64,000 nt of DNA from Pomphorhynchus laevis (GCA_012934845.2 WNNJ02001121.1:62001-126000), one strand, 5' to 3'; counted from the first letter of the stretch, positions 23,391 through 49,847 are shown. Numbers and translations are program-made. Notes: generated by a model not told the origin, from the letters alone.

Positions 23391-24477
23391 TGTGCTTTAG
23401 AAAGTAAATATAATGACCAAGGCATATTATTGCCACCTGTCTTAATTGCATTTCAATTTTGTCTATCATCTGACTAAAATATTCGTCTTCTATTTATTCA
23501 AATAGTCATCCACTTAACAATTGTCTATATACTTCATTTTTGATTTCAAATTAAATCAGCGTCGGTATGCTAATCGTCTATATACTTCATTAAGATATTT
23601 TTGGTTTCCAGTATTATCTGTTTTAATTATCACGATGATATTGTTTTCCTTTAATTTATTGAGATACAAGTTCCCTCTTCGTCATACCATCGTAGAAATA
23701 TCGGTTTTATTAGCATATTTTTGTAATGACTTGTCACGTAAAAGTTGAAACACCTGAATTAGTTTAAGTAGTCCACTAGCCATTTTATCAAATACCTTCC
23801 GCGTACAATTGCCTTTGAAAATAAATTTCAGACGATTAAATTTACGAATGCTGGGATCAGTTTAATCCAAAACTCAAAGCATCTATCTTACCCTGATATA
23901 GAATGTCATAAGAGAAATTTTTAGATATGTTGTTTCGATTTCATGATGATCATGGTTGGTTTAATACATAGCATTTACTTTAATGTACCTCTATATTCTC
24001 TAACTCCATTTTATGAACATTTAGATTAAAATTGACGTTTCAGCTTATATTTTTTAAATATCATTAAATCGTACGTTTTTATATTGAGTCCATATGAATA
24101 GGACTACGCAAATAGGCGTAAAAGTTACTTAATACACGCGTTGAATCTTACTCAGCCCTTCTCATCACGGCTTTCTATTTACTATTAAATCATTTGATTA
24201 TATCCCTACTGATTGCATAATGATTGACTTGCATGTTCTTGTTTATTGCACGAGCCGTACGGTATCAGCCTATTTTGACCACATAATTCTAAAAATTTCA
24301 TGTGCATTTCATTTAGCAGATATCTCTAATTTACGCCGGGTTTGTAATAAGACGTCATTCATATTTGAATTGTAAGGAAGCGGCGTGTATACTATATTAG
24401 GAAGTATGATAAGGAAGCAACGTGCTCATTGTATATACCTGAGAAACTAACTTCACATGATTTTTATTTTAAGTGAA
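23391..24477. other. AT-rich decayed DNA
   Basis: No clear gene. It probably holds the decayed N-terminal part of the PLE at 22860-23390, but I cannot show this. Confidence 0.35.
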
Positions 24478-24520
24478 ATAGTTACAACGTTTCGCTCCCT
24501 TGAGTCTCTTCATGCTTTCT
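24478..24520 (-). ncRNA. Hammerhead-like remnant
   Basis: On the minus strand: ATGAAGA (first core base changed from C to A), stem II with CTC/GAG arms and loop AAGG, then GAAACGTT (ACGT stem III, T as H17). It is probably inactive because of the changed core base. Confidence 0.4.
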
Positions 24521-25044
24521 TTAGAATTCTGTGAAATCATATGGTGATATATGTTTATTATACCAAACATTACGGAAGAATCTACAACGAATTACTTCTT
24601 TTTAAGGAAATATGTGCATAATATCATTCCATCATGGTAGATGATATTCAATATGAGAGCAGTATTTATAATCGATCATTTAATCAACGACAAAATAATC
24701 AACTGAGTAATATAAAAGAAACATCGATGATGCCCTTAAACGCATAATTAAAAACCCCGGGCACATTAAAAAAGTAGTAGTCTTATCGATTTAGTACAGT
24801 CTAGAGCTACTTGATTTTTTAGAATTATTGGTTTATCGAAGTGGCTATTATGGATATACATCAACTTGCAAGTCCACTAAATTACAAATTAAAAGTTACA
24901 AATAAATCAAATCAGCTAAGTTTAGCTGAATGAGTCTGCGTATTTAATATAATTATAAACTAAACAAAACATAATAATGCTAAATCAAAATTTAATAATT
25001 AAATAATAAAATAAATAATTGGTATAAGATTATTTATAATTTAA
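24521..25044. other. AT-rich DNA with a dispersed repeat
   Basis: Bases about 24840-24900 are one of three copies of a 55-60 bp repeat (others about 26685-26745 and 26838-26895) that contains AAGTCCACTAAATTACAAAT. No coding sequence is seen. Confidence 0.5.
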
Positions 25045-25740
25045 ATCAAGTTAAAAAAATGAAATTTAAAATAAATGTCATTTTTATGAATTAGCTAATA
25101 AATAACAGACGTTGTATCAGAATAAGAATTAGAGGTCATCAGGAAATACGAAATTATAATTTCGTATTATAAAAATAATAATTTCGTAAATTATAAAGTA
25201 AAAATTGTTTTTAGATTTTTAATAATTTAAATCAAGTTAAAAAAATAAAATTTAAAATAAACGTCATTTTCATGAATTGACTAATAAATAACAGACGTTG
25301 TATCAGAATAAGAATTAGAGGTCATCAGGAGGAACTGCTATGTTATCAGGTTTCGGCCCCTAACTCCTCTACCCAACATAGCATCGGGACCAAATACATG
25401 CTAATGATGTGTTTCCTCTGAAATAACTATCTAGTATCTTATTCCAATACAAAGTATATTATTTATTATCCATACATAAAAGTTTTCCGCTAATGATTTT
25501 AAATTTATTTCTAATATTGTGATGATTTATATATTTTACTATTTTCTGCTTGATGTTATTTTTATAGTAACCTAGTTTAAAATATGCATCTATTAAATTA
25601 TTTAAATGATTTTGAAGAAAGCCAATATCATTACATATTGTTGCAATTCTTAAAATTTTATTATTTAATGTATTTAATATTATATTATATGGTATGAATG
25701 AATGCTCATACAAAAATATTGATCAGGTTTCATACCATAT
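25045..25740 (-). mobile_element. PLE terminal repeats and RT C-terminal tail
   Basis: Two direct copies of a roughly 95-bp PLE terminal sequence (25045-25143 and 25230-25330) flank a 22-bp perfect palindrome (25146-25167). Downstream, a minus frame (25459-25713) encodes an 84-residue tail with NDIGFLQNHLNNLIDAYFKL, a form typical of the region after the RT catalytic core in PLEs. A homologous tail is at 55700-55910 (plus). Confidence 0.6.
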
Positions 25741-26996
25741 TTCTCAACCCAACATTGCAGCGGTGCCAAAAACATGATAATGACATATTTCTTCTGATAA
25801 AACTATCTAGTATCTTATTTTAATACAAAGAAAGCCAATATCATTACATATTGTTGCAATTCTTCAAATTCTTCAATTCTTCTGCTTTTGTTATTTTTCA
25901 TTTTTTCAAAAATGAAAAATAACAAAAGACAAAAGTATGAACAAAGACAAAAGTAGGTTGATGTTGATATGTAAAAGATGTATTGAAATGTATTGTAATG
26001 TATTTCTTGATGTACATATAAATGCATCTTTATAATACATAAAGATGCAAATAAAATAATAAATTTTCTTGATGTATTGAAAAGTCACGTGCCCGGATCA
26101 AATCGAATAAATTTAACTTTACGTCATTAAGCTTGTTTTAGAAATGGATATTTATAAGTAAATGATCCTTTTATATTATGCCAATTATTTTTATTTTTCT
26201 GCATGTGAAGATAAACTGAACATAATTTGTTTAAATTTAAAAAAGATTTTAAATTAAATTTTTAAATTTATTTTATTTAATTTTTTAATTTAATTTTTTT
26301 AAATTGAATTTGAATTTGTATCAATTGTATTTTCAATCTGATGTATTTTATGTTTTAATAGCAGATATTTAATACTTTAAGCAAAAGTATTAAAAATTTT
26401 AATTTTACAAATATTTTTGTGTATTTACTTATAATGGACATATAAAATAATAAATTTTCTTGATGTATTGAAAAGTTACTTGCCCGGAAAAATCGAATAG
26501 TATTTTTCGAGAAATGCTGTTTCCGCATATGGAAATCGATGTAAGTAATTTTCTTTTTGTATAATGTAATAAAGGCAAGTGATTAAATAAATTTTATGAT
26601 AACTAAACGTAACAAAATTCAGACACTGATTCTATAACCTATAAGTCCTAAAATGTTCTTTTAACAGTAAAGGTTTATTAAAGTGACTATTGTGGGGTTA
26701 CATCCACTTGCAAGTTCACTAAATTACAAATTAAAAGTTTTTACAAATAAAAAATGAAAAATAACAAAAAATAAACAAAAGTATTAAAAATTGTAAGAAA
26801 ATTGTCTACTCGCTGTTAAAAAGTACAGGTTTATAAAGGTAGCAATTGTGGATACACATCAACTTACAAGTCCACTAAATTACAAATTAAAAGTAAATTA
26901 AAAAAGTTTGTGAAATAATTAACATACACGAGACAGCAGCATATAAATACATGTTTTACAAGAGTAGAAAAAAAACCAACGAAATACAATTACTTT
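25741..26996. other. AT-rich spacer with palindrome and dispersed repeats
   Basis: Contains a near-perfect inverted repeat at 25884-25928 (arms of about 21 nt), a short PLE-tail scrap near 25828-25870, a repeat with TAATAAATTTTCTTGATG present twice (about 26056 and 26449), and two of the three CCACTAAATTACAAAT repeats. No gene. Confidence 0.5.
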
Positions 26997-27768
26997 GTGC
27001 TCGACAACCTTGATCACATTATAAAAGAGGGAAGAAATATTTGTAGTGTCAGCAAATCAAACGTGAATTTAAAACTCAGAAAATTTATAAGCGTTCAAGC
27101 TAATTACAACACATCTCGAATTGTGGAACGAATGAAAACAAGCAAAACTAAGTACAAAAAGCTTTGTCTGATCTGTCAACGCACCATTGCCGTAACATGC
27201 TCGGACAAATTGAGGTTTCAAGTACAAGGGGTCACGATGCTCCGGTTCTGGATTGTATTCCTCGGATCAGCACGCCAATGTCGTCCTAAGCAATTCGTCA
27301 TCATCACACCCATGCGCTGAAATATCGTGTGATGCCGCCATTATCACTTTTCAAAATATGTCAGCAAACAGAGACTCGCCCACAACCCTCAGCCTGGTCA
27401 ATGAGGTGTTGATTCACCAAGCTTCCACAATTTTACGTCTTTCCTGGAAAACTAGATCTAAATCCGCTCTGTTGTTCACTGATTTAATAAAGCAAACCCT
27501 TCGCCAAAACAACAATGAATCATGGGTACGATTATTGATCCTATCAAAATTGTGCTTTCATGTCGGCTCTCAACACACAAAAGTTAACAAAGCTCGCCCG
27601 GAGTCGGCAAAACTGATCCTTCGGTGTCTACAACACTTAAGCAACGCATCATTTGCAGACATCGCTACTGAACTATGCCAAATAGGATGTCCCAACTACA
27701 CAAGAGCTTCAAATGACACATCAGCAGCAATATCCCTGACTAGATGCGGAAATGACAGAATAATCTAA
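26997..27768 (+). mobile_element. Possible N-terminal part of an RLE-type LINE
   Basis: Two overlapping frames without ATG starts. They contain cysteine/histidine pairs (CLICQRTIAVTC, then HPCAEISC) followed by ESWVRLLILSKLCFHVG and AKLILRCLQHLSNASFA. The order of zinc fingers then a W-R-L, cysteine-rich region resembles the section ahead of the RT in RLE-type LINEs such as the one at 17644. This is inference from pattern alone. The 3' part is missing. Confidence 0.4.
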
Positions 27769-30669
27769 AGAATGTGAGGGTCGAATCGAGATGTCATCAC
27801 TATCAAGTTGCCAGGATTCAGTGAGGCAAAACAGTGTCAAAAGCTGTTGGGATAATATGTCAAGTACTTAGTCAAATTTATTTCGATAAATCGGATGTTT
27901 AAGATGCCGAGATGGAATGAATAGGTAGACAAATAATAAGACGGGAAGAAGTGGTGTTCATCGAATTTTGGGTAATTCACCGTTACGTTCACGAATAAGT
28001 TTTTCATCACGAATAGATGCCAATGGTTAACAATGCCAGATGTGGAGCGATCCGGAAACATTATATAGTTCGAGGTAGAATAATATTATAAAGCATTTGA
28101 ACAGAATGGATGAGGATTGGACGCGATCTTTTAGGACAACCTTAAGTAAAGAAGAATAGGCGGTGTCACAGAAGAAAGATCTTCAACGAAAGAGAAATAA
28201 GGGTTTGATTTTATCAAAAAGTGAAGGGTTGTTTACATGAGTTAGAAGTTTAAGAATGAAGCAAAAGATGTTAACAGTGTTCGACAGTAAAAAGGTCACA
28301 TATACAGGCATCCGAAACGCAGGCAGTCGAAACGCAGGCAGCAGAAACGTCATTGAGATGGAAGATATTCCATTTTTGGAAGTTGGTTTGGATAACTTGA
28401 TGGTGACAGACCAACGGAATTTGTCAAATATTCTTTGAGGATGCACATGATATCACATGTCATACCTAACACTGCATTTGCTTGAATCGCATGCCACTTT
28501 GTTATATTCAAATAGATCATTGATCGAAATCGATGAGCTGGATTCAACCGCAGTTAGCTGCCTGCCTTTCATTTTCTCGATTTCAATTTTCTTGCTTTTA
28601 GCCAATCTTCTTGTAATCAGCACATTGTATTCAGAAATTTTTAGTGTGCTCGCAGATTTAAGGTTTTCTTTAATTATTTTTAAAATAATTTAAAATTTTA
28701 TTTGATTTTTTTAGTGAACTTAATCTTATATCGTTGATGTTTGCTGATCTTTGTCAATCGTTAAACTTTGATGTTTACCGATTGCTTTAAATTGTACAAT
28801 CAGTTAATATATAATTTTTATTAGTTAAAAATTAATATGCCAATATCTTTCTGACTTTTTATTTTTAAAATTCATCATGACTTTTCTCCCCAATAAATTT
28901 TTGATCGTTCTTTTATACATTATCAACATTTCCCAACATAACGCCACTTTAAAATCCAAAATAGCTGTATTATGAAGTAAATAATTAGGCCACTATAATT
29001 TAGGTCCACAAATAATTAGGTCCACCTGATAATTTAGGTCCACTTTAAATAGCTGTATTATGAAGAATTGCCTTTGTTCAGGCGGACGATTCATCGCATA
29101 AAATGTTAAAGCTAGTCCAGAAAATGTTTTATAAATATTGATACATTCGTCATTATACGCATTTAATTTATAAGCTCTTTTTAAGAGTAACGGATTATTT
29201 TTGGAAAAGTTTTCCCTAAAGCCAGGCATTTCTTATAGGCAAGTTTGTTTGTAAAATAACTGCCAAGTATTCTCATGTACTTCTCTTTTTCCCAACAAGT
29301 CATTACCAAGCTTGTGGATTTTTTTTCATGTTAAAAGTGATATATTTATGGTTTTGATGGATTCAACATTAAACACATGTGTCTTTCCCTGGATTGTATA
29401 ATATTAATGGAAGTAATAAAATAAACTTTAAATTTAATCAAATCTATCGTCCATCTATCACATATAAGGGAAATGTCATCTAAGAAGACACAATAGTCCA
29501 TTTCATCCCCTATTCGTTAAGATATTTTGGATGTAATTTAATGCCATGCTTGAACTTTGTCCTCTTTGGAAACCAAAGTTGCTCTTAGTAAATAAATTTT
29601 AATTCCTCATAAATTTTTAGATTGTGCAGGGCGATCTAAGAAAAATCATATATAAATCATAAATCATATTTAAACTGTTAGAGATCGTGATTGGACGAGC
29701 ATCCTTTGGACAGTTTATGATATTAGATTCGGGGAGAAGAGTAATCTTACCCTGGTAGGTATCTTTCTAACACTAGTAATTCTATAGCTGCAGCAGGTGC
29801 GGATACACCATCAGTCGAGACTTTGGCTACCTTGGGTCAAGCTAATATATCCACGATAACAATATCATCATTTTTCATAATGTTTTTTCCAAATTATAAA
29901 CCCACAAATGACTTCTTGTGAAACTCAGATTTTTAATGTTGTAATTAAAAATTTTTCTTTACTTCCTTCTGGCCTTCTTTGGCAATCCATTGCTTCGCTC
30001 TCTGTTTCCGGTTTATATGTTTATTCCATCAATTGGATTGTTCAATTGATGATCGATGTTCATGTTTTAAATTCAGCCTGAATATCTGGATGTATTTGAC
30101 AAATACGTAAATGTATTAAATTGTTTTTTGTAATAATTATTTTTAATACATTAATAAATTTTTTATTGCGAACCATCACCGAAAATATTTTTAATGTGAT
30201 AATTAAAAATTTCAAATATAAATATTCTCGGGGATGGTTCGCAATAAAAAAGTTACTTTTGACCCGAAAGCAATTCTTAAGGATATGAACATTAATTAAT
30301 ATATTATTAACAAATGTATTAAACATTTTACATTTTTATCCGACATACCCAGTATAAAATAATAATTATAATTAAAGTATTAAATAATAATTATCCAATA
30401 ATTATCCGGTAAATTATTGTTTGGTCAATTTTATCCAAAATCATAAGTAAGAATTTAACGATTACTGCATTTTATTTCGGTTTCATTCGTGACAAGAATT
30501 TATCAATTATGAGAAAATCTTATAAAGAATTTGATTGAACTTAATATGCTATGTGAATTAATAAATGATTTTAAATGTTTTTAAATGATTTATTTAGCGA
30601 ATTCGAGAACTTATTTTTATCAGCATTGTAAAATTACGATAAAATAATGAGCGTAATTATTTCTTGTAG
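27769..30669. other. Region upstream of coronin
   Basis: No gene recognised. It contains a 16-bp-unit short tandem (about 28308-28350, GAAACGCAGGCAG repeats), TTTAGGTCCAC short repeats (about 28985-29045) and a near-palindrome at about 30159-30252 (arms of about 32 nt with two mismatches). The coronin promoter must lie here, but I see no reliable element. Confidence 0.5.
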
Positions 30670-43973
<13,304 letters not shown>

Positions 43974-44779
43974 GTTAAAACTTGTTACATAAGCGTCTAG
44001 AACTTAGAATGGTTTTTGTCACGTATTTTTGGCATATAAATCCATCAAGCGGTCCATGTTTCAAAATTTCTTTATATTTGAAATACTAAGACACAAATGC
44101 CTGGTAGATAATCTTTTTCTCTTTTAAATAAATTTGTGCTTCATCTCTATCTTTTGACTATTACGAATGTTGATATTTTCGGTTCATTCTTTAACAATTA
44201 CTCGTTTTTTAATTAGTCGTTCTATATTTAGAATATATAAAAAATAAATATAAAAAATAATATTTTTTCATATTTAAAAAATACAAATGAATGCTCATTT
44301 TTGTTACATTTCGTCAAATACCTTAAAATAGCTGTTTCAAGACGTTACTTACAAAATAAACGAACGTTTACTTGCACAAATATATTTTTCAAATTTATTA
44401 TGACATTACATTTATTATATATACTTTTTTGAGCTATAAACTATTTTATTTTCATATTTTGCTATCTGCTGCAATCAACAACAGAAAACTGAAAAATCAA
44501 CAACAGAAAATCGTTTGTATTATTTTATTATTAATTAATTTATTGAATTTAAATTACCTAAACAAATTATCTTCTATTGTACTTCTTAATACGATGACCA
44601 TAAATTATAGGATTAAATTACTTCTTAACCCATAAATTATAGGATCAGTAATTCACATTATATTAAATTTTAACTTTAGCAGGACATTAATCCAATTGTA
44701 AGTTAGTGTCAAGTATTAATATTCACAAGATTAAATTATTAATTCTCTATCACATGATAGTTTACATCTCATTTGATTG
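43974..44779. other. Convergent intergenic region between coronin and RFC3
   Basis: AT-rich, about 800 bp, with no gene. AATAAA at 44127-44132 could serve coronin. TTTATT motifs around 44390-44420 could serve RFC3 on the other strand. Confidence 0.6.
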
Positions 44780-44968
44780 TTAACAAAATCCATCTAAGTT
44801 GTCAAAAATAAAGCTTTTGTATATACACATAAAACCAGCAGCAAATGCTTCCAAATGAAAAATCGACTTTGTACCAAGAGCACATCGATGTTGACAGGTG
44901 GCGGCAAGATCGATAACTTTAAGTTTAAGCTTCTCATCGCATAATGGCAGCAGTGCATCAAGAAGATC
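44780..44968 (-). CDS. RFC3: Replication factor C subunit 3, last exon
   Basis: RFC3 is a small subunit of the RFC clamp loader that places PCNA on primed DNA. This 63-codon exon (62 residues plus stop) encodes the end of the C-terminal collar domain: DLLDALLPLCDEKLK, VIDLAATCQHRCALGTKS, then IFHLEAFAAGFMCIYKSF. It aligns without gaps to the C-terminus of animal RFC3 (LLSELLHNCDGQLK, HRLQLGSKAIYHLEAFVAKFMALYKKF). The exon starts after an AG at 44969-44970 in phase 0. The preceding exon, which should encode about 24 residues including the HCIPP stretch, was not found between here and 58282. Confidence 0.85.
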   Translation of the reverse strand, partial: DLLDALLPLCDEKLKLKVIDLAATCQHRCALGTKSIFHLEAFAAGFMCIYKSFIFDNLDGFC

Positions 44969-45370
44969 CTTTAATGTAAGATATTTTATTAACATATTAT
45001 ATATATTATAAATAAATATAAAATAATAAATATATTATGAAATTAATAATAATCGTCTACGATCTGTAGTTTTAAATTTTAAACAAAAAAGTCGCTAGTG
45101 TGAACTAGCGAATATTGTTTTGATATCCAACAATTTTTATTACGGTTTTATTGTTATCAAAAATAATCAAATTTACGAAAAGCCAATATGTAAAAACGGG
45201 TTTTAGAGTCATTATATAATTAAGATTAGAATATATCATATACAGCGAAATGCTGTTGTGAACTCCCAGTGGATCAAGATACTAAATTTATGGGAGATAA
45301 AATCACTCTGATTTTCAAAGTGAAATTATTTGATGATTAGCGAATTGGTCTATAAAGAAACATAAACCAG
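44969..45370. other. AT-rich intron sequence
   Basis: No exon or element is recognised. A small hairpin with CGCTAG arms is near 45093-45110. Confidence 0.5.
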
Positions 45371-46388
45371 TTTGCAAAATAAAGCAAACACTGTATTATT
45401 GTAATTTTAATAATTTATCTTACTTTAACTACAGGAAGAAATATAATAATACATCTGAGGCGAAATGAGGCAAAAATTTATAAAAAATAGTGCTAACACC
45501 AAACTTTAAGACTAGCTACAATTGTTTTTTACAAAACAAAAGCGATAGCTTTCAAAATATTTTAAAACATAAACAAATATGGATAAATAATAAATTGATA
45601 AATAATCAGTTGACTTTAAATTTAAAGTCAACTTTAATGAATTGGCTAATAGACTTTATGAGTAATAAATAATTGAACGATAATAAAAAATAAAAAATTA
45701 TAAATAATTGTTATAAGATTTTATAACTTAATATCAAGTTAAAATTTAAAATTGAAATTTTAAATAAAAGTGAGTTTTTATGAATTGACTAATAGATAAC
45801 AAACTACGTATCACAACTAGGATTAAAGATCATCAATATGAACTGTTATGCTATAAGGTTTCGACCTCTATACAGTGTTTGCTTTATTTTGCAAAATAAA
45901 GCAAACACTGTATTATTGTAATTTTAATAATTTATCTTACTTTAACTACAGGAAGAAATATAATAATACATCTGAGGCGAAATGAGGCAAAAATTTATAA
46001 AAAATAGTGCTAACACCAAACTTTAAGACTAGCTACAATTGTTTTTTACAAAACAAAAGCGATAGCTTTCAAAATATTTTAAAACATAAACAAATATGGA
46101 TAAATAATAAATTGATAAATAATCAGTTGACTTTAAATTTAAAGTCAACTTTAATGAATTGGCTAATAGACTTTATGAGTAATAAATAATTGAACGATAA
46201 TAAAAAATAAAAAATTATAAATAATTGTTATAAGATTTTATAACTTAATATCAAGTTAAAATTTAAAATTGAAATTTTAAATAAAAGTGAGTTTTTATGA
46301 ATTGACTAATAGATAACAAACTACGTATCACAACTAGGATTAAAGATCATCAATATGAACTGTTATGCTATAAGGTTTCGACCTCTAT
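45371..46388. repeat. 501-bp tandem direct duplication with a palindromic junction
   Basis: 45371-45871 and 45888-46388 look identical over 501 bp (offset 517). A perfect 42-bp palindrome (45871-45912) with no spacer lies at the junction, made of the first 21 nt of copy 2 and their inverse. Each copy holds a 22-nt palindrome (TTGACTTTAAATTTAAAGTC) and ends in a PLE terminal sequence. Confidence 0.9.
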
Positions 46389-47100
46389 TCTTCAATAATA
46401 AATAATTATATAACATCTTATACAATTTATAAAATCTTTACGGAACGAAAAAAAGTATTTTCTTCGTCCCATAAAGATTTTATTGATAAAAGAAGAAGAA
46501 AATGGCTATTTTCAAAAATTATACAATTTATATTCTTATTACAAATTAAAGTAATTTTTAATTACTTTAGTAATTAAGTAATTTTTTTTTAATCGAATAA
46601 TAAATAACAGACGATGTATCAAAATAAGGATTAGCGATCATCAGAAGAAACTGTTATGCTAACAAATTTCGTCTCCTATTCGTGACCTAGCATAGCAGCG
46701 GGGCCAAACACGTGCTAATGGCGTATTTCATCTAATGAAATTCGATTATCTAGTATCTTATTTTATATCGAGAAAAAGTTTTAAAATCGCGAAGTGGCTC
46801 CAGATGAAGATGTCAATTTTAATAATTGCTGAATTATCATCTAAATTAATGATATGGCTGCTTATCTGGTGTATTTTATCTAAAAAATTGTCGCTTAATG
46901 GATTACATTAAACTTACATCCATAAACGTTTTTAAATTAAAATCTCAATTATATTATTCTAATGCCAGAAAGCATTGTGTAAATCTTGTGGATTAATAAA
47001 AAAAAACAATTTTATTGACACATGAAATTACTACCGACATAAATGCTTTTATTATTTATTTTTAAATTTTTATTATAAAAATAAATATTTGATAAAAATA
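46389..47100. other. PLE terminal sequence and AT-rich DNA
   Basis: An inverted repeat at about 46432-46480 has AAAATCTTTACGGAACGAA arms. A PLE terminal sequence (about 46590-46755) includes CTAGCATAGCAGCGGGG. Not coding. Confidence 0.5.
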
Positions 47101-47109
47101 TAAATATTA

Positions 47110-47700
47110 TTACTGTCGAGCTAAACTGCTTGGAGTGGTAGGCAGCGACTTTGAAGCATTCCTGACGACACTTCCAATATAGGCGGTTGGCACCAGATTG
47201 GACGACGTATCCTTCACAATCGCTGTGAAACTACGACTCGACATCAAATTTAACGAGGAATTCACCTGTGGATGTGGAAATACCAGCGACGAATCGGGCT
47301 TGCACGGTCTGGACTGTCGAAACAGCAAATCTCGGCACACTCGACACTCCGAGTTAAACCACATAATTCGAATGGCTTCGTCTTTAGCGGGGATACCTTC
47401 TCAATTAGTGCCGGTGGTAGTTTGTCGCAGCGATGGCAAGTGAATGGATGGAGAAACTTTGGTTCCTTGTAAGAACGGTAAAATACTAATTTGGGACGCT
47501 ACCTTTATAAATAATTTAGCGGCGAGTTACGAGGATGAATCAGTCATTCAGACCAGTGAGGTAGCCGCTTTTGCAGAATGCAAGGAGGAAAAATACAACG
47601 AGATCGATGATAGAATCTATACATTCGTTCCAGTAGATGTTAAGTTTTTGGGTGTTTCAGGCAAGGTAACTTTGTATTTTATCGAAGAGATAGGATAGAT
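47110..47700 (+). mobile_element. RLE-type LINE C-terminal fragment
   Basis: Plus strand. GTRLDDVSFTIAVKLRLD leads into a zinc motif CGCGNTSDESGLHGLDC, then HTRHSELNHIIRMASSLAG, then the endonuclease part with ILIWDATF (about 47490-47515), CKEEKYNEI and YTFVPVDVKFLG. The usual R-P-D-G motif is damaged by an in-frame stop (CRSDGK, stop, MDGE). Other stops lie upstream. The family is that of 36090-37560. Confidence 0.65.
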
Positions 47701-48660
47701 GATGTCCAGGACAACAGGTAAAATTCGATCAAAGGGTTTCCTCTGTCAGCGATAAAACGTAGCGGTTCAGCAAGGCAATGCCGCTTGTATGCTAGAATGC
47801 CTAAGCGATCAATCGGTTACCGATTTTTTAAGGATAAATATGCCTCAGTGTTAAAGACTGCAATCATAATGTATTTAAAAAATACATTAAATAATGAAAT
47901 TTTAAGAATCGCAACAATTTGTATATGCAAAAAATATATCAATTTAATTCAAAAAATATTATAAAAATATTATTTTGTAAATATTATTTATTATAAAAAA
48001 TATTTGATACAAAATATAAATAAATATTAAGAATATATTATTATATTATAATTTGCTCACTTAAGAATATATTTTGTGAAACATAATGATAAAAACGGAG
48101 TTTATTACTCACTTCAAATATTATAGCAGAAGGAATCAGATGACCGAGCAAATTATAGAATTGATCGCGTACGTTTATGAGTCTGTGAAAGTTCGTTTTT
48201 TATAAAATATAAATAAATACACTTCTACAACAATATTTAATATAAATTACAATTAATTTAATATTTAACTTCTTGAATTTCGCTTTCAAAGTACATATTA
48301 TGACAAAATGAACTACCAAACTTATATATTAAATATATTAATATTAATATATAAAATTTGGAAATATTTTAAGCTTAACAATATGAAAAATATCTTATCA
48401 AATGGAAAGATAAAATTAATAAATCAGATATTGAGTCACAAAATAAATTAATTAAAAATAAAGATAAATAAAAAATAAGTAAACAATAAATTATAAATAA
48501 TTACTATAAAATTTTATATAATTTACATCAAGTTAAAATTTAAATTTAAAATAAAAATCAATTTTTACGAATTGACTAATAAATAACAGACGATTTATCA
48601 GATTAGATGTAAATATATAAAGATTAGGGGCCAAATTAAACGCTCTATGTTAGCGTTTTA
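47701..48660. other. AT-rich DNA
   Basis: No gene. A PLE terminal scrap lies at about 48540-48610. Confidence 0.5.
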
Positions 48661-48746
48661 TACAAATATAAATTATAAATAATTGATAATGATCCATAAT
48701 TGTTGAATAATTATTGGAGTTGGATCGAAGAAAAGAAGAAATTTTT

Positions 48747-48778
48747 GATATTTCGCTAAATTCTGCTAGCATCTTCAG
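48747..48778 (-). ncRNA. Hammerhead-like motif, PLE family A
   Basis: On the minus strand: CTGAAGA, a stem II of GCTAG with TTAGC (one G-U pair), GAAA, then TATC. ATAT forms a self-complementary stem III and C takes the place of H17. Same family as 49848-49879 and 49912-49943. Confidence 0.5.
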
Positions 48779-49004
48779 AAAATTACTGTAATTTTATAAA
48801 AAAAACTTCTTATATTTACATAAAGATCTTTCAGCTTATTATCTCTTAAAAGTTGTTTTAATATTTCTAATCGCTTATTTATATACATATCTTTTTTCTA
48901 TTACATTTAAAAGATCTAAAATTGAAATCATTAGTACTTACGTATTTTTCCAATATGGTTGAGTACATGTAACTTTTAAGTCATAATTTTTAACGTTGCT
49001 TTTT

Positions 49005-49200
49005 CGGTGTCGCCACCTAGTTTAGTTGACTCAGACTAAACTTACAACGGGCCATCCAGCAGCATCTGACAGGGGGCTGCCCTGCTTAAGGCGATTGCAG
49101 GCTGGAACAAGATCTATTAAGATCCACCACCTTCACTCCACGCGCTACGCGACCTAGCTATTGGCCATTACCTGGTCTCTTAAACGTGATCACGTGAAGC
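49005..49200 (-). repeat. Dispersed ~200-bp repeat (copy 2, RFC3 intron region)
   Basis: Reverse-complement partner of 35215-35415. It has AGGGGGCTGCCCTGC and CACGCGCTACGCGACC. It is followed by a small palindrome (about 49201-49225). Confidence 0.6.
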
Positions 49201-49769
49201 AGTTTACATTTTAAAGTGTAAACACCTTGGGATGCAAACTTCTCCCTTTTTAAGAATTAATAATTCATGCTTGTTTGAAAATAAGAAAAAATAATAGTAA
49301 AGTCGTAACAATTAATACATAGTTTCAGTATTTCTGACAGAGGTCATATTACCTGGAAAACAAAGTCCACAGGTCAATAATATCATGTCAGTAGAACAAA
49401 TTAAATCAGCTAACTGAGTCTACGTATTTAATATAATTATAAAATAAACATTTATTGTACGATTATAGTATTTTGTATTACAAAATATGATATCTTTAGA
49501 ATTAGAACTTCTTATATTTACATAAAGATCTTTCAGCTTATTATCTCTTAAAAGTTGTTTTAATATTTCTAATCGCTTATTTATATACATACCTTTTTTA
49601 ATATTTTCAAATCTATTTTTCTTTTTTAAATATTGAGTTATAAGGAATTTGTTAAATTTGTTTTAAAATCGTCAATTGAAATTGTCAATTTCGTCAATTA
49701 TTATAAAAAAAATCGTACTTTTAAGAATAGCAAAGTACTGGATTAGCTTTATATCGTAACAATTTTAAG
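49201..49769. other. AT-rich DNA with PLE end motifs
   Basis: Holds AAATCAGCTAACTGAGTCTA at about 49404-49423, an end motif shared with 56245-56265 (inverse), 56620-56640 (inverse) and 57188-57207. No gene. Confidence 0.5.
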
Positions 49770-49847
49770 TTTTTAAATAGTTGATACTGATCCATTATTG
49801 ATAAATAATTATTGAAACTGGATCAAAGTAAAAAATAAATTATTTTT

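Noticed and set aside
25331-25400. GAAAC and CTGATGA boxes in PLE terminal sequences (also 55985-56060, 46660-46690, 60590-60640) as a hammerhead
   Set aside because: The boxes are in reversed order with only about 22 nt between them. No stem I and stem III with a U-H site can form, and stem II lacks the canonical closing pair.
45490-46189. Two identical 60-codon open frames as a duplicated gene
   Set aside because: They are part of a 501-bp duplicated PLE-related repeat, do not start with ATG, and are asparagine/lysine-rich because of AT content.
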